Below, piece by piece: positions 14,001 through 29,000 of a stretch of 64,000 bases of DNA. A program made the position numbers and the translations under genes. Positions within the stretch are counted from its first letter, which is position 1. Each line of letters starts with the position of its first letter. Source of the DNA: Zerene cesonia (Eukaryota; Arthropoda; Insecta; Lepidoptera; Pieridae); assembly GCF_012273895.1 (NCBI RefSeq), contig NC_052122.1:5332001-5396000 (forward strand). The letters are read 5' to 3'. Under the pieces are notes generated by a model. That model was not told the DNA's origin. It searched no databases and saw only the letters and a program-made list of their open reading frames with translations.

Positions 14001-17000
14001 GTAGTATGTAGTAGTATGTAAGTTTTTGGTGCAAATAGGTTTATTTTATTTTATTTTTTAATTCATTGTATATTCCACAAAAAATTTTTTATTATATGCC
14101 TTTTGTGTTAATTGATACAAATGTCTATTTGTAGAATGTACAACGTTGGAATAAAATAATTATTAATATCACATCATTGGCATTGGAATATCGAGACATT
14201 ATAAGATCAGCTTATCGAAAAGTTTTCTCGGAACTAATCATAACTTCAGGCTTTATCAGCTTTGAAGTCTTTTAAATTATTCAATTTCTTTCTATTCAAT
14301 TACTTGTCATACTTTTATTTTTATAGTACTTTTGTACTAAAAGCTTTCCTAAGTGATAAAGTTTTTTCATTAACATATTTGAGTTGTGGAAAATATGAAA
14401 ATACTTAAAATAATAATGTTTTAACAGTACTAATGGTAGTAATGGTTCTAGATATATAATATTCAATTTATTTAGTAAGCTTTCTCGTTAAAACTTGCAT
14501 ACGGTTCGTATTTCAAGGAAGAAGGTAGAGTTCAATAATTAATTAACAAAATTCATTAACAAAGATCTTGCTTATACCAAAGGCTACTTCTGATTGTTAT
14601 ACGGAACAATTGGCGTATTACCGGAGGTTATTTCGTATGAATGTTACGTATGTACATCATAATATATCAATGTAATCCCATAGATAGACATGCATAACTT
14701 CGCTTTGCATATAATGTATTATATTCACTTTCGCATAATAATTTGAATTCTAAAGAGATAGATGAATTCGTTTCCAACAAAAAACCAACCATTAATCGTT
14801 AAAATGAAACACTTAAGGAGATTCGAATAAAAATATAGTAGAAGTAATTAAAAACAAGCACGCCGTTGCGACGCAAGTTGTTAACATTTTGGTGAATATT
14901 TAGAAACATTAGCAATTTAATTGCATTGCGTCAGTTAGAGATTAAAAGGCTGCGAAGACTCGGCTTTCATTTTGTGTATAAAATAAACAAGAGTAAGTCA
15001 GCTTTAAAAGCTTTCATAGACAGTAATAAATTATATTCTTTATGAGCACATTTTTACTGCCCATTTTATCATAAGATTGGCGGTTCATCCCGGTTTGACT
15101 CGTAGTAGATCTATAGCACATAGGATCGGAATCACTTACGTATCCATGAAATAATTTTTATAATCTGTCCACTATTTTCTGAGATTAGCGCGTTCAGGCA
15201 GACAAACAAGTTAACAGACAAACTCTTCATTTTATATATTAGTATAGATAGTGAATGACAAGAAAAAAGGCAGAATTTGAAACATAAAAAGTTTCTTGAA
15301 AGCTTCCGTACGCTTTCGATAGAGCTTCTAACACAAAGGAGCGACCTCAGTAATTTTAAAATAAAAAACTTTCGACTATTCTAAACATGATTTGGTTTTT
15401 CAATACAATTTGAAACTGACTAGCAAAAAGATAAAATAATATATACCAGGTAAAGCTTGTTTCTTTTATTGGCTCAAATGACGTACGATCTGTATGTTTA
15501 TGCGACATAACATAATGATTTTTAAGGGAACTTCCTGTGAAAAAAGTTTGTCTTTTTTATTGTTCTATGAACAAAACTTTAAGGGCATGTATCATGGGGA
15601 CACGGAAAAAATTCTATCTAACAGCTTTGCCTGAATCATTAAAGCGGGTCTTCGGAGGAGTTAAGTCGATAGATAGTTCACTATAGCAGTGGAAGTCCGA
15701 TATAACCCAAGACCCATTCCCCGATGTTGTCGAATATGCGCAAAAGCATTCTTTACTATAAAAAAGGCATATGTAATAACGTATAAAACAAAAAAAAAGA
15801 ATGGAATAAAACTTGAAAGCAACGGAGATGGAACTCGGAGATCAAAGTTCCGACGTCTGCTTCGCTGCTTATTCTTATTCATTCAGTACGACGACATCGT
15901 AATATGTCGGCTGAAGACATTCATAAAATACAACTTCCCACCACTTTTGTATAATAAAGCTGTATTGAGTATAAACATCTGATTTAATAGTACCGCTTTT
16001 GTAAACGCAGCTGCCTTCTTTAAGAGCGCAATCTGACGAAATTATAAAATATGGATATTGATATACTATAATAAAGCTATATATCTAATAAATAAAGCTA
16101 TATATCTAATATAAATTACATATAAGTTACTTTAACCTCCTTGCGATTTCCAGACACAAAAATCATACCTATAATCCGGTTTTAAATGAAAACCTATTAA
16201 AAATTAGTAAGGATGCGGTTTATAAATAAATGTATTTTAATGATTTAGAGTCGAGCCTTACAATTAATTAATATATTTGTAAGTGTCAAGTCAGTGTGGT
16301 TTTGATAACACATTTAAAGAGCCACTTGCCACTACGTAAATACCGATGGCATTATAAGTATATTGTGGGAGTTTACTCTCCTAACCTCTATGTACCTGCT
16401 CAAATATCAAAAGGATGAGATAGGCAAGGATAATCAGCACAAAGATACACGTTTAATTTTCGATTCGTATCAATAAGTGTGATTGTAGTTCATATTTCAA
16501 AGATATTTTATTTTGTTTAAGTGAATTTGGTTAACCATAGCTTAAGAATATCTTAATTTTTTTTCACATTTTTATAAAAGCTATTAAATGGTTCTTTAAA
16601 TATCTATTTATGTGAACGCTGGCGTCCCACAAGGCTGCGTGCTATCACCTACACTGTTTCTTCTGCATATCAATGATCTGTTGCNNNNNNNNNNNNNNNN
16701 NNNNNNNNNNNNNNNNNNNNNNNNNNNNNNNNNNNNNNNNNNNNNNNNNNNNNNNNNNNNNNNNNNNNNNNNNNNNNNNNNNNNNNNNNNNNNNNNNNNN
16801 NNNNNNNNNNNNNNNNNNNNNNNNNNNNNNNNNNNNNNNNNNNNNNNNNNNNNNNNNNNNNNNNNNNNNNNNNNNNNNNNNNNNNNNNNNNNNNNNNNNN
16901 NNNNNNNNNNNNNNNNNNNNNNNNNNNNNNNNNNNNNNNNNNNNNNNNNNNNNNNNNNNNNNNNNNNNNNNNNNNNNNNNNNNNNNNNNNNNNNNNNNNN

Positions 17001-20000
17001 NNNNNNNNNNNNNNNNNNNNNNNNNNNNNNNNNNNNNNNNNNNNNNNNNNNNNNNNNNNNNNNNNNNNNNNNNNNNNNNNNNNNNNNNNNNNNNNNNNNN
17101 NNNNNNNNNNNNNNNNNNNNNNNNNNNNNNNNNNNNNNNNNNNNNNNNNNNNNNNNNNNNNNNNNNNNNNNNNNNNNNNNNNNNNNNNNNNNNNNNNNNN
17201 NNNNNNNNNNNNNNNNNNNNNNNNNNNNNNNNNNNNNNNNNNNNNNNNNNNNNNNNNNNNNNNNNNNNNNNNNNNNNNNNNNNNNNNNNNNNNNNNNNNN
17301 NNNNNNNNNNNNNNNNNNNNNNNNNNNNNNNNNNNNNNNNNNNNNNNNNNNNNNNNNNNNNNNNNNNNNNNNNNNNNNNNNNNNNNNNNNNNNNNNNNNN
17401 NNNNNNNNNNNNNNNNNNNNNNNNNNNNNNNNNNNNNNNNNNNNNNNNNNNNNNNNNNNNNNNNNNNNNNNNNNNNNNNNNNNNNNNNNNNNNNNNNNNN
17501 NNNNNNNNNNNNNNNNNNNNNNNNNNNNNNNNNNNNNNNNNNNNNNNNNNNNNNNNNNNNNNNNNNNNNNNNNNNNNNNNNNNNNNNNNNNNNNNNNNNN
17601 NNNNNNNNNNNNNNNNNNNNNNNNNNNNNNNNNNNNNNNNNNNNNNNNNNNNNNNNNNNNNNNNNNNNNNNNNNNNNNNNNNNNAAAAAAAAAAAAAAAA
17701 AAATATTTAGTTTTAATGTCATACATGATAGGTGTATGGCTTGAGGTTTCATTAAGTCAAACGACTACAAGTACATAATATTACCCTTAAGTTTATAAGT
17801 AAATATGTAGAAATGTAGTGTCCTAGTTAAGCCCATGATCCGCTGCACTGTTAATTTTCACATCATATAGGCTAAAGTATATTTCAAACTCAAATGAACT
17901 GAAAATTATCCAATCCAATGACCAATTCAATATATTTACCACATTACGAGTGCAAGCATAAAGTATGAAGCGCTCAATTCATGTGCTATTATAATTTAAA
18001 AATAAACGTATGTTGTAATTTTAAATTATTATCGTTTAAAACAGTTTTTAAATGCAATATTTAATGCTGGTATTTAAGAATATCATGCAATATTAGTTGA
18101 ATTCCTGCAAACGACGCGGACGATTCTAAGGCGCTTAGACTAGCTTTGTGTTAAGTTTTCTTTGCTTCGACCAAACAAAGGATCTAGTCTACATAAAATT
18201 GCATTGTTTAAAAGCAAGCAAGTTTCTTTACAATATATATTTTGAATTAATTTCTTTGACATAATAGAGCATATTTTATAGCTAAATATTAATTTAATTT
18301 TAATTACATGTACAATTGTTTTAGTATTTACATATCTATCTAACTATTACTCATTACTTTAGTAACATCTAATTGTTTATTTAATTTATTTCAAAAATTG
18401 ATGCTTTAAGCCCCATGCCCTTAATCACAATATATAAAACGAAAAGTGTAATTCTATTTAAGACATAATATAGATGAAATCTAGACCAGAAGAACTTAAT
18501 ACGTATTTCTGAAGTGTATTTCATATGTCGCGTGTTTCAATATTTATCTTTACATATAACATGGGAGTCGAGTTCCTTTTGGACCATCTCGCACCACGCT
18601 ACTGAATTCCGTTCGGTGAGTGGGGACGTCAGTCCTGGCGATCTCCAGATATTTACGTTATTAAATATTCATATAAATTACAAGCTGGAAGCGCTGATGG
18701 TCAATATACCTATGCAACGGTGATATAATTTTTAAAATCTGTCTTGTATTCCCTGAGAATAGCGCGTTCGTTAGAAAAAACAAACTGAAAGATTTAATAA
18801 ATGAATTAAATTAAAACTCAATTACCCATGGTCTCATGAATTCTATATTCTTATACAATGTAACATCATATAAAACACAGAAATAAAAGTACGCAACCTC
18901 AATTACATGCAACATGACTAAACGGTGTTTTTGCTACTATTTAGAGGTACATCTGTGGGACTTGATCTGGCAATATGAATTTTATGCAAGAAAATTTAAG
19001 GTTGAAACTCACCTGGCTGGTTCCAAACCGTGGCGACGTCTAATTTGAAGTTGCCCAAGAGCTTGTTTGCACGAAGAAAGTTCCGAGAATGTAGAACCTG
19101 TAACAGATATTATTTTGCACGGGACATGTTTTAACGATGTCAATCTTAAATCAAAGTTATTTTTCTTATTTGATTAAACTTTTCTCGTTATTTTTTTCTG
19201 TTTTTATTGGGGTGGACCAATGTGAACCTCCTCGGTATCAAAAATATTTATTTATATTAAATGTAATTACGGTTTCATGCTTTATTAGAAATAAACTGTA
19301 CCACCTGTAAAGCGATAAATGTGTAGGTGTGGGGGCAAATTAGTGATGGTATTAGTTTTATAGCATACCTAGATATCTCAATCTACAAGTTGAAGAGAGT
19401 GGAACAAGTAAATTGACATTGACATGTGACGTTGAAATATTTAATAAAAAGAAATCGTGTCCTGCTTCTCTATTCACTCTATAGCCTTCTTCTATAAGTG
19501 GATAATTCAAAGCAAAAATATTTTTTCTCTTTGAACCAGTAGTTATCGAGGCTAGCGTATTCAAACAAACTCTTCAACTTCATGGGTATTATTAGCATAG
19601 ATGGGAAATTATAAAACTGCCCAGAAAGACATGCTACTTTTCCTCAATACATTTGTGCTCTTTTTTGCATATTTTCTAGCATACGTATTAAGAGAGATAA
19701 ATTCATAAATATAACACAACAACCTGTTGGTAGTTGCGAGAAGTATATTCACAGAACATGTAATCTAATCGAAAAAACCGCAATCCTCAACATTATTTTG
19801 GTCATCGCAACCACTCCATTATCTGAGAAAAGCTTACGTCAATAACCAATCTAAGGATTAATTTTGTATTGGCATTCAGAGAAATGGGACGAGATATATA
19901 ATAATCGAACATTGATGGCATTTCTATACAGGAGATGCATGCTAGTATGCTCTATTTTTTCATTCTACATTGAATTTGATTTGTAATTAGTATTTTATTG

Positions 20001-23000
20001 AGCAGTTTTTAGTGAGCATATTATGCCTTAGAAGCATTTCAGAGAAGATGTACTAAAAGTACTTTCCCTAATAGACACATTTGCATTAAAATATCCTTAC
20101 TGAATTTATAACTATTCTACAAGTTATTAAACACACGGGAATTTACCAGAAAGGGAGAATGGAATATTATTAAATAGCATCATAATATCGTCGCGAGACC
20201 TAGTCTGGCCAAGAGATAAATTTCCATAGTTTAGAATTCAGTTAAATTAAATGAGACACCTCCAAAAGCTCAGCTCATTTATGAAATAAAACACGCTATG
20301 GCTACGAATAGAATTGCTTCTGCAGCAGCTTTGTTTTGCCTTTCTTTATGCATATTGTTCGGAAGTTGAGCTTTGCTCTTCCACTTTATTGTGGAACGTT
20401 CACCTCTGCTACGCTATACGAATACAGAATAGACAATAGGATCGTGTTGTTTGTGACGTGAAAACCGGCTCTTTGTATTTGGATTAACGCCTAAAAATTG
20501 CCTTATAAGCGTGTGGTATTATCTTAGCAGTTACGTTAAGTTCTTACAGAGAGGGTTGCACGATTTTTTATAACATAAAACTTTATCGAGATTTAACATG
20601 AATGTCTGTTTCTGAGCAGTATAGAAAAATTATTAGTTTTATTCCCTTGTTTTGTAAGGATACAATAAAATCATTGTATTCGCATAAGTGTCTGTGTCAA
20701 ATCAGTGCAGAACAGACGTGACACGATTATTTATATAAAGTGTAACATGGATCAAGTTACTAATGTATTCGAAGATAATAATTTTTCGTTATAATAATTC
20801 CGATCAGTGTATGTAAATTCTGACGTATCGAGGTTTTTTTATATTTAACTATGGAAGTTATAAGTTCACACATCGCATATGTTACTTTAATCTATGTGCC
20901 TATTTGTAATAATTAAACTTTAAAACAGTCTGTTCGTCTACGCTTAAATAAACGACAATATATAAAATTATGACAACACAATTGAAAGTAACTGAGTATA
21001 ACTTAAAGAACTACAATTAAAATCAACTTTAACAGACTTTCAGAATCATGCTCGGAAATAACAGATAAATTTATCTTAAGTGCCTGATATTTCTGAGATC
21101 CAATAGGACTTCAATGAGTTTTATTTGACCTCGGTTTCGCAGGCAATAAAATAAAATAAATAAATACTAGGGTACAATAATAATCTATTGAATGGAAATG
21201 TTAAAACAGCTGATAAAAAATTCATTACCGCGAAAATGTTTTATCTTAGTTATTCGAGTTGATAAAAACACAGTAATAACTGAAAGGGAATTTAGAATAG
21301 AGGGAATTTATTTTAAAATTCGCAAACGCAGACATTTTCTTTTGAAATTTTACGAAGCATTTAGTTACCTATTATATTGGTGATTTTGAAAATTACAAAA
21401 CAACATTTTTCCACCTGGCATTTATAGTACTATTGAAATTAGTATAATTATTCCCTTACTATAGGTATCCTCAGGCCAAATATGACTTACCTGCTTCTAA
21501 AGAAAGAACAATCACAAAGTAACAAAATAATTCGCCATGCAATATTCATATAACGAATTTATCTATGAAATGTGTAAACGATGAACACAACGTGAGAAAG
21601 TCGCTGGCCACTTACCGATAGTGTGATTATCTTGTCAAACAGCATGATTGGCGGCATGTGGAAGTCGAACACGAAATACTATGGGAAAAAGTAGTTTATT
21701 ATTCATTAATCACTTTATAGTTTATTTATGCATGGTTATAGTTAAAAAATTGTGGTATCCATTTGAACTACAATCTATATCTACCACGAATAATCCTCGT
21801 CACGTTAGAGAGCCAGAGTTAATCATGAACTATGTATATTTAATGTAAAATATATCTTATATCTTCCTAGCTGCTGAAATGTGTGTATATAAGGCTAATG
21901 TATCAAGTTAATTAATGTAAACAAACTATCGAGGGTTCAAAATACATTTATTTTAATAAATTTTATACCATTTCGGACCAATATTTAACAATAAAACCAA
22001 CCGCTAAAAAAAGAAACCTGAGCAACTGTAATGGATCAATATCTATGTTAAAAATAAACATAAAAAAGTTGTTAAATCGAAGTCGGTTTACAATAAATGA
22101 TTTTGGCACTGGTTAAGTTACGTATTGTTATTAAAAATAATTAATTTTCTACAATAAATAGATTTTCCATAGTCTGATAATATATAAATACATGTAAGTA
22201 CTAGCTACACGCTCGGGCCCGCCCGAGTCATTTAGGATTGAAATAATATAAACTATCTTTTAAGTTGAATCCATTAGTCCGAGCTAGGACCTTTTTGACA
22301 GAAATAATGCATACGAAATTTATTAACTGATAATTATAAGATACACAGATAGTTTCATATGGTAGTCAAATTGCTTACATTTTTTATCAAGTCCCGTTTG
22401 CCTTATCATGCGTGAATACTAAATACATCTAAATTATTTTAGATTTTTTGCGTGCGTGTGCAGATCATTCCACACAAATTATAACATCATTAAAATAGGA
22501 TAACCAAAATTTGTATTCCTTGCAATGTGATAGAATAAAATGACATCGTATCCACGGCATAATTTTGCCTTCTTAAAGATGAAAAGACCTTTCACATTTG
22601 CATTGTAAAAGCATCTAACTCACACCCACTTTCCGTGACGTGTGCTGATTGCAATATTCTCAACTTCATCTTCGTTCATTTTAACACAATGGAATACAAT
22701 ATTGCTCAAGTAATCGTACAAACACAGAATCCAATCAACTTGTGTACATTTGTTTGTTACATGTTTTGTGTATAAGAACGATGTCAAGAGCCATAAGGTA
22801 TTGATAGTGAATTTTCAATTATGAGCTTTGAAAATTTACAATACTATTTGAGTACTAACTATTCTAGAAAATGTATTGTTCAATAAAATGTATATTCAAT
22901 TTGATGCGAATCCGAGTTATTTCATACTGACATTTAATAAAAAACTGTTAGAAGTTTCCCTTTATGTTCCAATCAGTTTTTTGAATGACTCGCTCTCTCT

Positions 23001-26000
23001 CGCTGAATATTTGACGCACTCAAGAATGTTTTTAGCTTTTAACCTTTGCAAGCTTTGTTAAAAAACCTTTGTCAATATGTTACGCAGTTTCCGTCAACAT
23101 GTTGCTGGCAACACTAATTGTTGTAGAGTTGATTTTTTTTTAAGTACTTTAAAAGGCCTTACCGCAGTAAGTTTTGAAAAAAAAAATAAATGATCAACAG
23201 TTTCTCATCAATTAATGTTTATGCGTATACGCCGTACACGAAAAACAAAATATTATCTATCTCCAGTAAGTACATAAGATAGTTTGTAAGTTCTACCATT
23301 CAAAAAAAAAAAATCAATACAGCTCGAATCGTGACATATCTATTAGCTGGTTACACTTATTTTTATAAGAAAAGTAGAATAGAAAAATAGAATCTTTGAT
23401 CGTTTTATTTTCAATTCCATTTTACTAGTTCCAGCATACCCATATACCCCAGAGTCAAACACAATTTGTTTTATACGTGGAATGTTTCGGTACATCTTTT
23501 AACTTAGGATGGGATAATACAAATCAAAGTAGTTTTGCCCAGAGCGTCTAAATCGATCAATCATGGCAATAGCCCAAGAGGATTCATTTGAGATTCCAAT
23601 AAGATCCGGTCAACCTCGAATACGAAAAGCCCTATTTTATTCAAGACAAATGCACTATAAAGCTTGGAGGCGTGTGAGATACCTTCCGATCGTCATTTTA
23701 TTGCGGCCGTAGTGGGCTGTTGCCGGTTGGTTGCACTATCTTGCAATGAACATTTTATGATGATGAGATGCTATTTGATGAATACTATGCTTTGGAACTG
23801 ATATCAGTACGTAATAAGTATACGATAGTAATAAAATAGATAATATATTCTACAACTTTTGGTATAAATAATAAGAAATTGAACTCGATTGAGCAAATAA
23901 TAAGACCTATTCTGAAACATTTTAATTAATTCAAACGAATGAATTATAAATCTCAGTTTTGAAATAACGTTTGCATTTAAATTTGATATAAGAGCCAGGC
24001 AAAACAAGGTGAACCATTCTTGAAATGCTAAAGGGATATTAAGAAAATCGTATATTTCAAAAGACGATTGATAGGAAATTTACATATAAAGATCATTGTC
24101 TTTTCAATTCATATTTGAAACGCATGCAATCATTTTTTTGTTTGGCTGACTGTATAATTATTACTAAGGTATTAGAAAGGTCAGGTTATGAATAATGACA
24201 GATGGAGGTAAAACAGGTATTACAATTATAGATTGCGGCTTGCATTACTTCGAAATTATATTGACAAATCTATAATGAATTATTAATATGTTTAATATAA
24301 CCATCATAAACATTTATCCTTCGTTCCTCTATGTTAATGTGTATTATATGTACCTACAAAATGGAATTTAATATATATTTTCATAAACATATGAACGCGA
24401 TTTGTGTGTAGTCATTTTTTGTTGTAATATCTAAGCCATTTTTAATTATTAAATTAACAAACCTCGAATTTAGCGTGAAGTTTTGTGTAAAAAATTAGAA
24501 TTATATAAATAGTACTTACTTCGTTGTAGTAGGGACAATTAGTGCTTTCCTTCACGCTAGTATATTTTCGTTGGTCTCCAACATGTACGCATACTACGGG
24601 GTCCATATTCAACCCTGCGAGCTGACGAGCTTCGATAACGGTGATGCAAATTTGGAAATCTGCGGCTTTTAGAGCTGAAGGACCCGCCATGTCCAAAGCA
24701 ACTCGCCTAAGACAAAGAGTGATTTTAATGAAATGAAAAATCTACCCAATACATATCATGATGATATCATGCTTTAGAATTTCAACAGATAGACAAAGGA
24801 GAAATGCATACTTATAGTTAAATATATCATCTATAGACGAAAATCTATAAACATTGAATATGTCGTTCAGCGCGCCAAAAAGGGATGCCATTTAGGACAT
24901 CCGAGGCTTATTGAATAGCTGCTCCACAAATTATGTACATATTCTATCTAGATTAATTAATCCACAGTGGATTATTGGCTAGTATGACTTTGGAATATAT
25001 AATAATTAATATTACCGTACCATAGTAACGTACAGTTAATACAAATAATGTGTAAGCATATACCGAAAGCTATTGTTGTGATAGAATAAATCATCTTAAT
25101 TAAAGACGGAATGTGGAAATAATTTCAATGTCCTATAGAGGTAGAGAAGCATTTTGTATGAATTACATCTTTTTTGTCTTCGGAGTTTCCACTTCTGGGG
25201 ATTGAAGGTCTACCAACAAATCTTCAGATGACATAGAAGTCTGGCTGTAAAGACCGTCGGGCTCAGTAGAAGGCCCTGGCAGATCCAGGAGACCTTGTTC
25301 TTCATCGCCACTGCTGTCTTGAAGACGATTTTTACCCAGTCGAATGAAGCTTTTCACCGTTTTAAACGTTGACGAACGCTTAGTGTTACGTTCAGTCCCA
25401 ACTGATAATCCTCGACTAAAAAAAATATTTATATATTAAATCTATGAGTTTGACTATTAATAAAACTACAGTGAACATATAAAGAACACAAACCGAAGGA
25501 ACCGTTTTCCAACTGATTTGATTTTCCTTGTCCGAGACTCGTCCTCAGAATCCACATCAATAATTGTGTCATTATTTTGGAGCGAGCGCTCTAGGTTAGA
25601 AATGTTGCGCTGCAAGTCATCAAGTCCTGTGTTGTCGTCTATATCGATAGTGACGTGAGACTGGCTAGGAACCGGCTCTAATGTGAGCTGTCGGGAGGGT
25701 CCTGGCTGGCTGAGCTGGCGTCCAGAGCTGCGAGACTTGGCGTGCACAGCTGGAGTGACCTGCCGCGTTCTGGCAGGAACCTCGGGTAGGCAATGGGCGC
25801 CATCCTCGATTTCCACCACTCGAGTCACTGGAGGTTCGTAGAATACGTCCATTTCAATGTATGCCTAAAAAGATGAAACAAAATTTATAATTAAAATGTT
25901 ATGCTTTTTATACGGTTAATGCCAAAAAAAAAACAAAAAAAGAACTGCTAAGCTGTGGCGAGTTATTTATTTTCTTGCTTGCTTGAAATACGACATTTGT

Positions 26001-29000
26001 TGTTATCTCAGTCTAAAATTACAGAAACAGAAACCGGATATATATTTAAAATGTATAGATTTATTCTTTATTTCTTTTCCTGATCAACGATCCGAATCAA
26101 ACCTTTGGACGGCTAAATTGAAAATGTTGCTGCAAGAAGTAATATAAAAATGGTGTTTGAAAAACAAATATCTTTTATTGTTTCGTGAAACAAAGTATAA
26201 GTTCCTTATTATTCTATTTATATTGTGTTTGAAGTCAGGGGAATTGTATTCATTCGACTTTCAACAAAGGAACGCGTGTCCTTTACCAACCCAACCCGCA
26301 TTCCAACAACAAAAATGGAACAGTGGAGTTTGATACAATATTCATAGCAATAAGCTTCACATCTCCAACTCGCTGACCCATTTCTATGTACCTACTCTAA
26401 GGTGTCAAACACATACCGTAATCTTATAAATACCTGCCGAGGAAAACGTAACGTTGTACCTACGACGTTATTGAAATGTAAATAAGTTATACTTCAAAGA
26501 GTAATTCTCGTCAGAAATTTGAATTTACATTAATATACGGAGGTTCTACCCGTGTTTTCATACTCTCGTAGGGAAAGCGAGACAAATGAGGCTGAAGCTT
26601 ATCCCATGCTTGTTCAGTTTTCAATAATACGTTACATCAATATTGTGTACTTTATGTAACGTTTTTATTTCAAGAAATTATTATCCGAGTAAAAATATTA
26701 ATTAAATCAAAAACATTCTAAAATATCAAAGTGCTTTAAAATAAGCTTACAATTATTAAAATATAAATCTAAACTTCATTCAACAAAATTCATTAGACTT
26801 TAGTTGACTCCACACTGCACCAAGTTTTAATGGCACGTCCATTCGACCAGAATTTGCAGCGACTCCAATGCCATTATTCATTTATATCGAATGAATGGTA
26901 TCTCGTATATGGACTTCAATGAATTTTCGAGATAAAGGCAATACAACGTGTAAATAATAAAATTCATATGGCCAGAAGGCCATATATATTGACATGAAAA
27001 ATATAGTAAGTAAAAAATATTTATAAGATAATTAATGGTAATAGTGTGTGGTACTAATCACGATATAGTGGTAACAAAGTCGTTTCCTCTGTCTCTATGT
27101 CTTTACTATGCCTAAATCTTTAAAACTACGCAACGTATTTTGATGCTTTTTTTTTAAATAGATAGAGTGATTAAAGAAGGTTTAGTATATGTATAATAGC
27201 ATAAATTAAACTATTCAGATAAGAGAGCATGGGATTTATAAGACGATGTGCGATTATTATTTAGTTGTGTGGATTTATAAAAACAGCAAATATTAGCTTT
27301 AATCCACGGCTAATGATAATATCAAGCCGCCAGATCACTTAAGGATGACAAATGCTGAAGTATGAGATGAAATATCGAGTTCCATCACTGGATAGTTCAA
27401 GACAACACATTCACATTAAGAGAATGCGAGAATATTGTCCATATGTGAGAGCACGACAGAGACACGGAATTTGGTTTGAACCTCATCAAGATATTAATCC
27501 ATACGAATTGCAGACAGCATTATTAAACATTATGCGTAGTAGGAGTAACTGCAGGCTAATAGACAACACTCGCGGGATCAGTAATTACTGCAGGATATAA
27601 CAATTGGAGAGCGTTATATAGACCCGAGTCAACGACAAGGACGTTCGGGAATAGTTTGTACTCAGTAACATGACGACGAGTTACATACATATGCTTATCA
27701 TCGTCACGTGAACGAATGTTATACATATCAATTTCATGTATAATATGAACACATACTTCACTTGTGTCTATGGAAACATTAAAGATCTAACAAAAGACAA
27801 TTGAAAAATATATTAAGACATTCGTGTCGATGTTCCTATTTAGATATAATTTTTGTAATTGTCATTGAACAGACTAGATTTTCGTTTTAAGCTTTTCTAG
27901 CAACAAATTACAATGTGTAAAAAGTCGTTCATAAATATAAAAACAATAAAGAATAAAGAACAAATTGAACAAGTAACACAGGTGATTACTATATAATGAG
28001 AATTATAGAGAATGATTGTACCAGATAAGCAAAGGTTGTGAAATAGAAAACAAGGTCAGCGTAAATATTTTGGCGGCGGTCGAGCCCAGGGGAACACGAA
28101 ACTGGTTACAGCTCCGTGTTATCCCTTTTAAACTAGCTCGCATACAATTATTTTATGAAAACAAAATCACTGTTGCTTTGTGTCATTATATCTCAACTGA
28201 AATAAATTTGATAACTTTGAGGTAACGTTTTACTTGCTGTGTTACTGTGTAACGTGTTGTGATTGAAAACTATATTTCTATATTATATACATATAAGAAT
28301 ATTTTTTTCTTTTTCGATAACATGGACTCGACAGCTACGAACCCAGCGACATAATTAAGTAGTTGCTTTTGAAAGAACACGCACGCAAATTTATAATTAC
28401 TTTAACTTTTGTAAAAGTATAGTTGTTATTTCTGTATTAATCTTTAGATATAATGAAACAGTAAGCAGAAACATTCGTGAATAAAAATGTTTTTCTGTTC
28501 GCCGATATGTAATGTCTGTTTCGAATATGTGATTAAATATGAACGGGAAATGAGTACATTATTATAAATGAAAAGGTTTATATAGAGCTTTTGCTAAAAT
28601 AAATATGTAGTTGACGACATAATACACACATCAATTAACGTCGTAAAAGTCGTCCACACAAGCGAAGTCGCGGGTGAAAAGTTAGTCTACATATACCAGG
28701 CAATTACTATATATATACTACCCGTATATACCTCTTATAACTCATTAATGGCTGAAACTATTTTTATGATCCTTAGTTAATTGGACTTATTTCTCTATTG
28801 CTTGCATTAACATTTTAGTCCGGCCGGAGTTGGGGCGAGAATATAGTATATTATAAAGACAATATATTATCACGCTAAGTCACGAAACCTCATTGACGGA
28901 CAAATGTTCGATTAATTTTACAATCACCAAACAACATCATATAACAATGTTGAATCAAACTATGCAGTGACACGACGCTTTTATAAGTATAAATATTCAT

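Larger units (their letters stand above)
13307..19012 (-). other. Ferlin intron 7 (between exons 7 and 8), with assembly gap 1
   Basis: 5.7-kb intron. It holds ATGTAGTAGT-type tandem repeats near 14.0 kb, a dispersed-repeat tail near 15.1-15.25 kb, a 21-bp tandem duplication at 16070-16110, a LINE reverse-transcriptase fragment at 16612, the 1000-N gap, a poly(A) run and a short SINE-like fragment near 18.6 kb. No coding exon is missing, judged by phase. Confidence 0.75.

Noticed and set aside
16608..17778. Frames of about 345-388 codons across gap 1
   Set aside because: Almost entirely N; only the first 24 codons are real LINE sequence.
27352..27600. 82-codon plus-strand frame with RARQRHGIWFEPHQDINPYE
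   Set aside because: Next to repeat R2, no recognised domain, no splice or promoter support.
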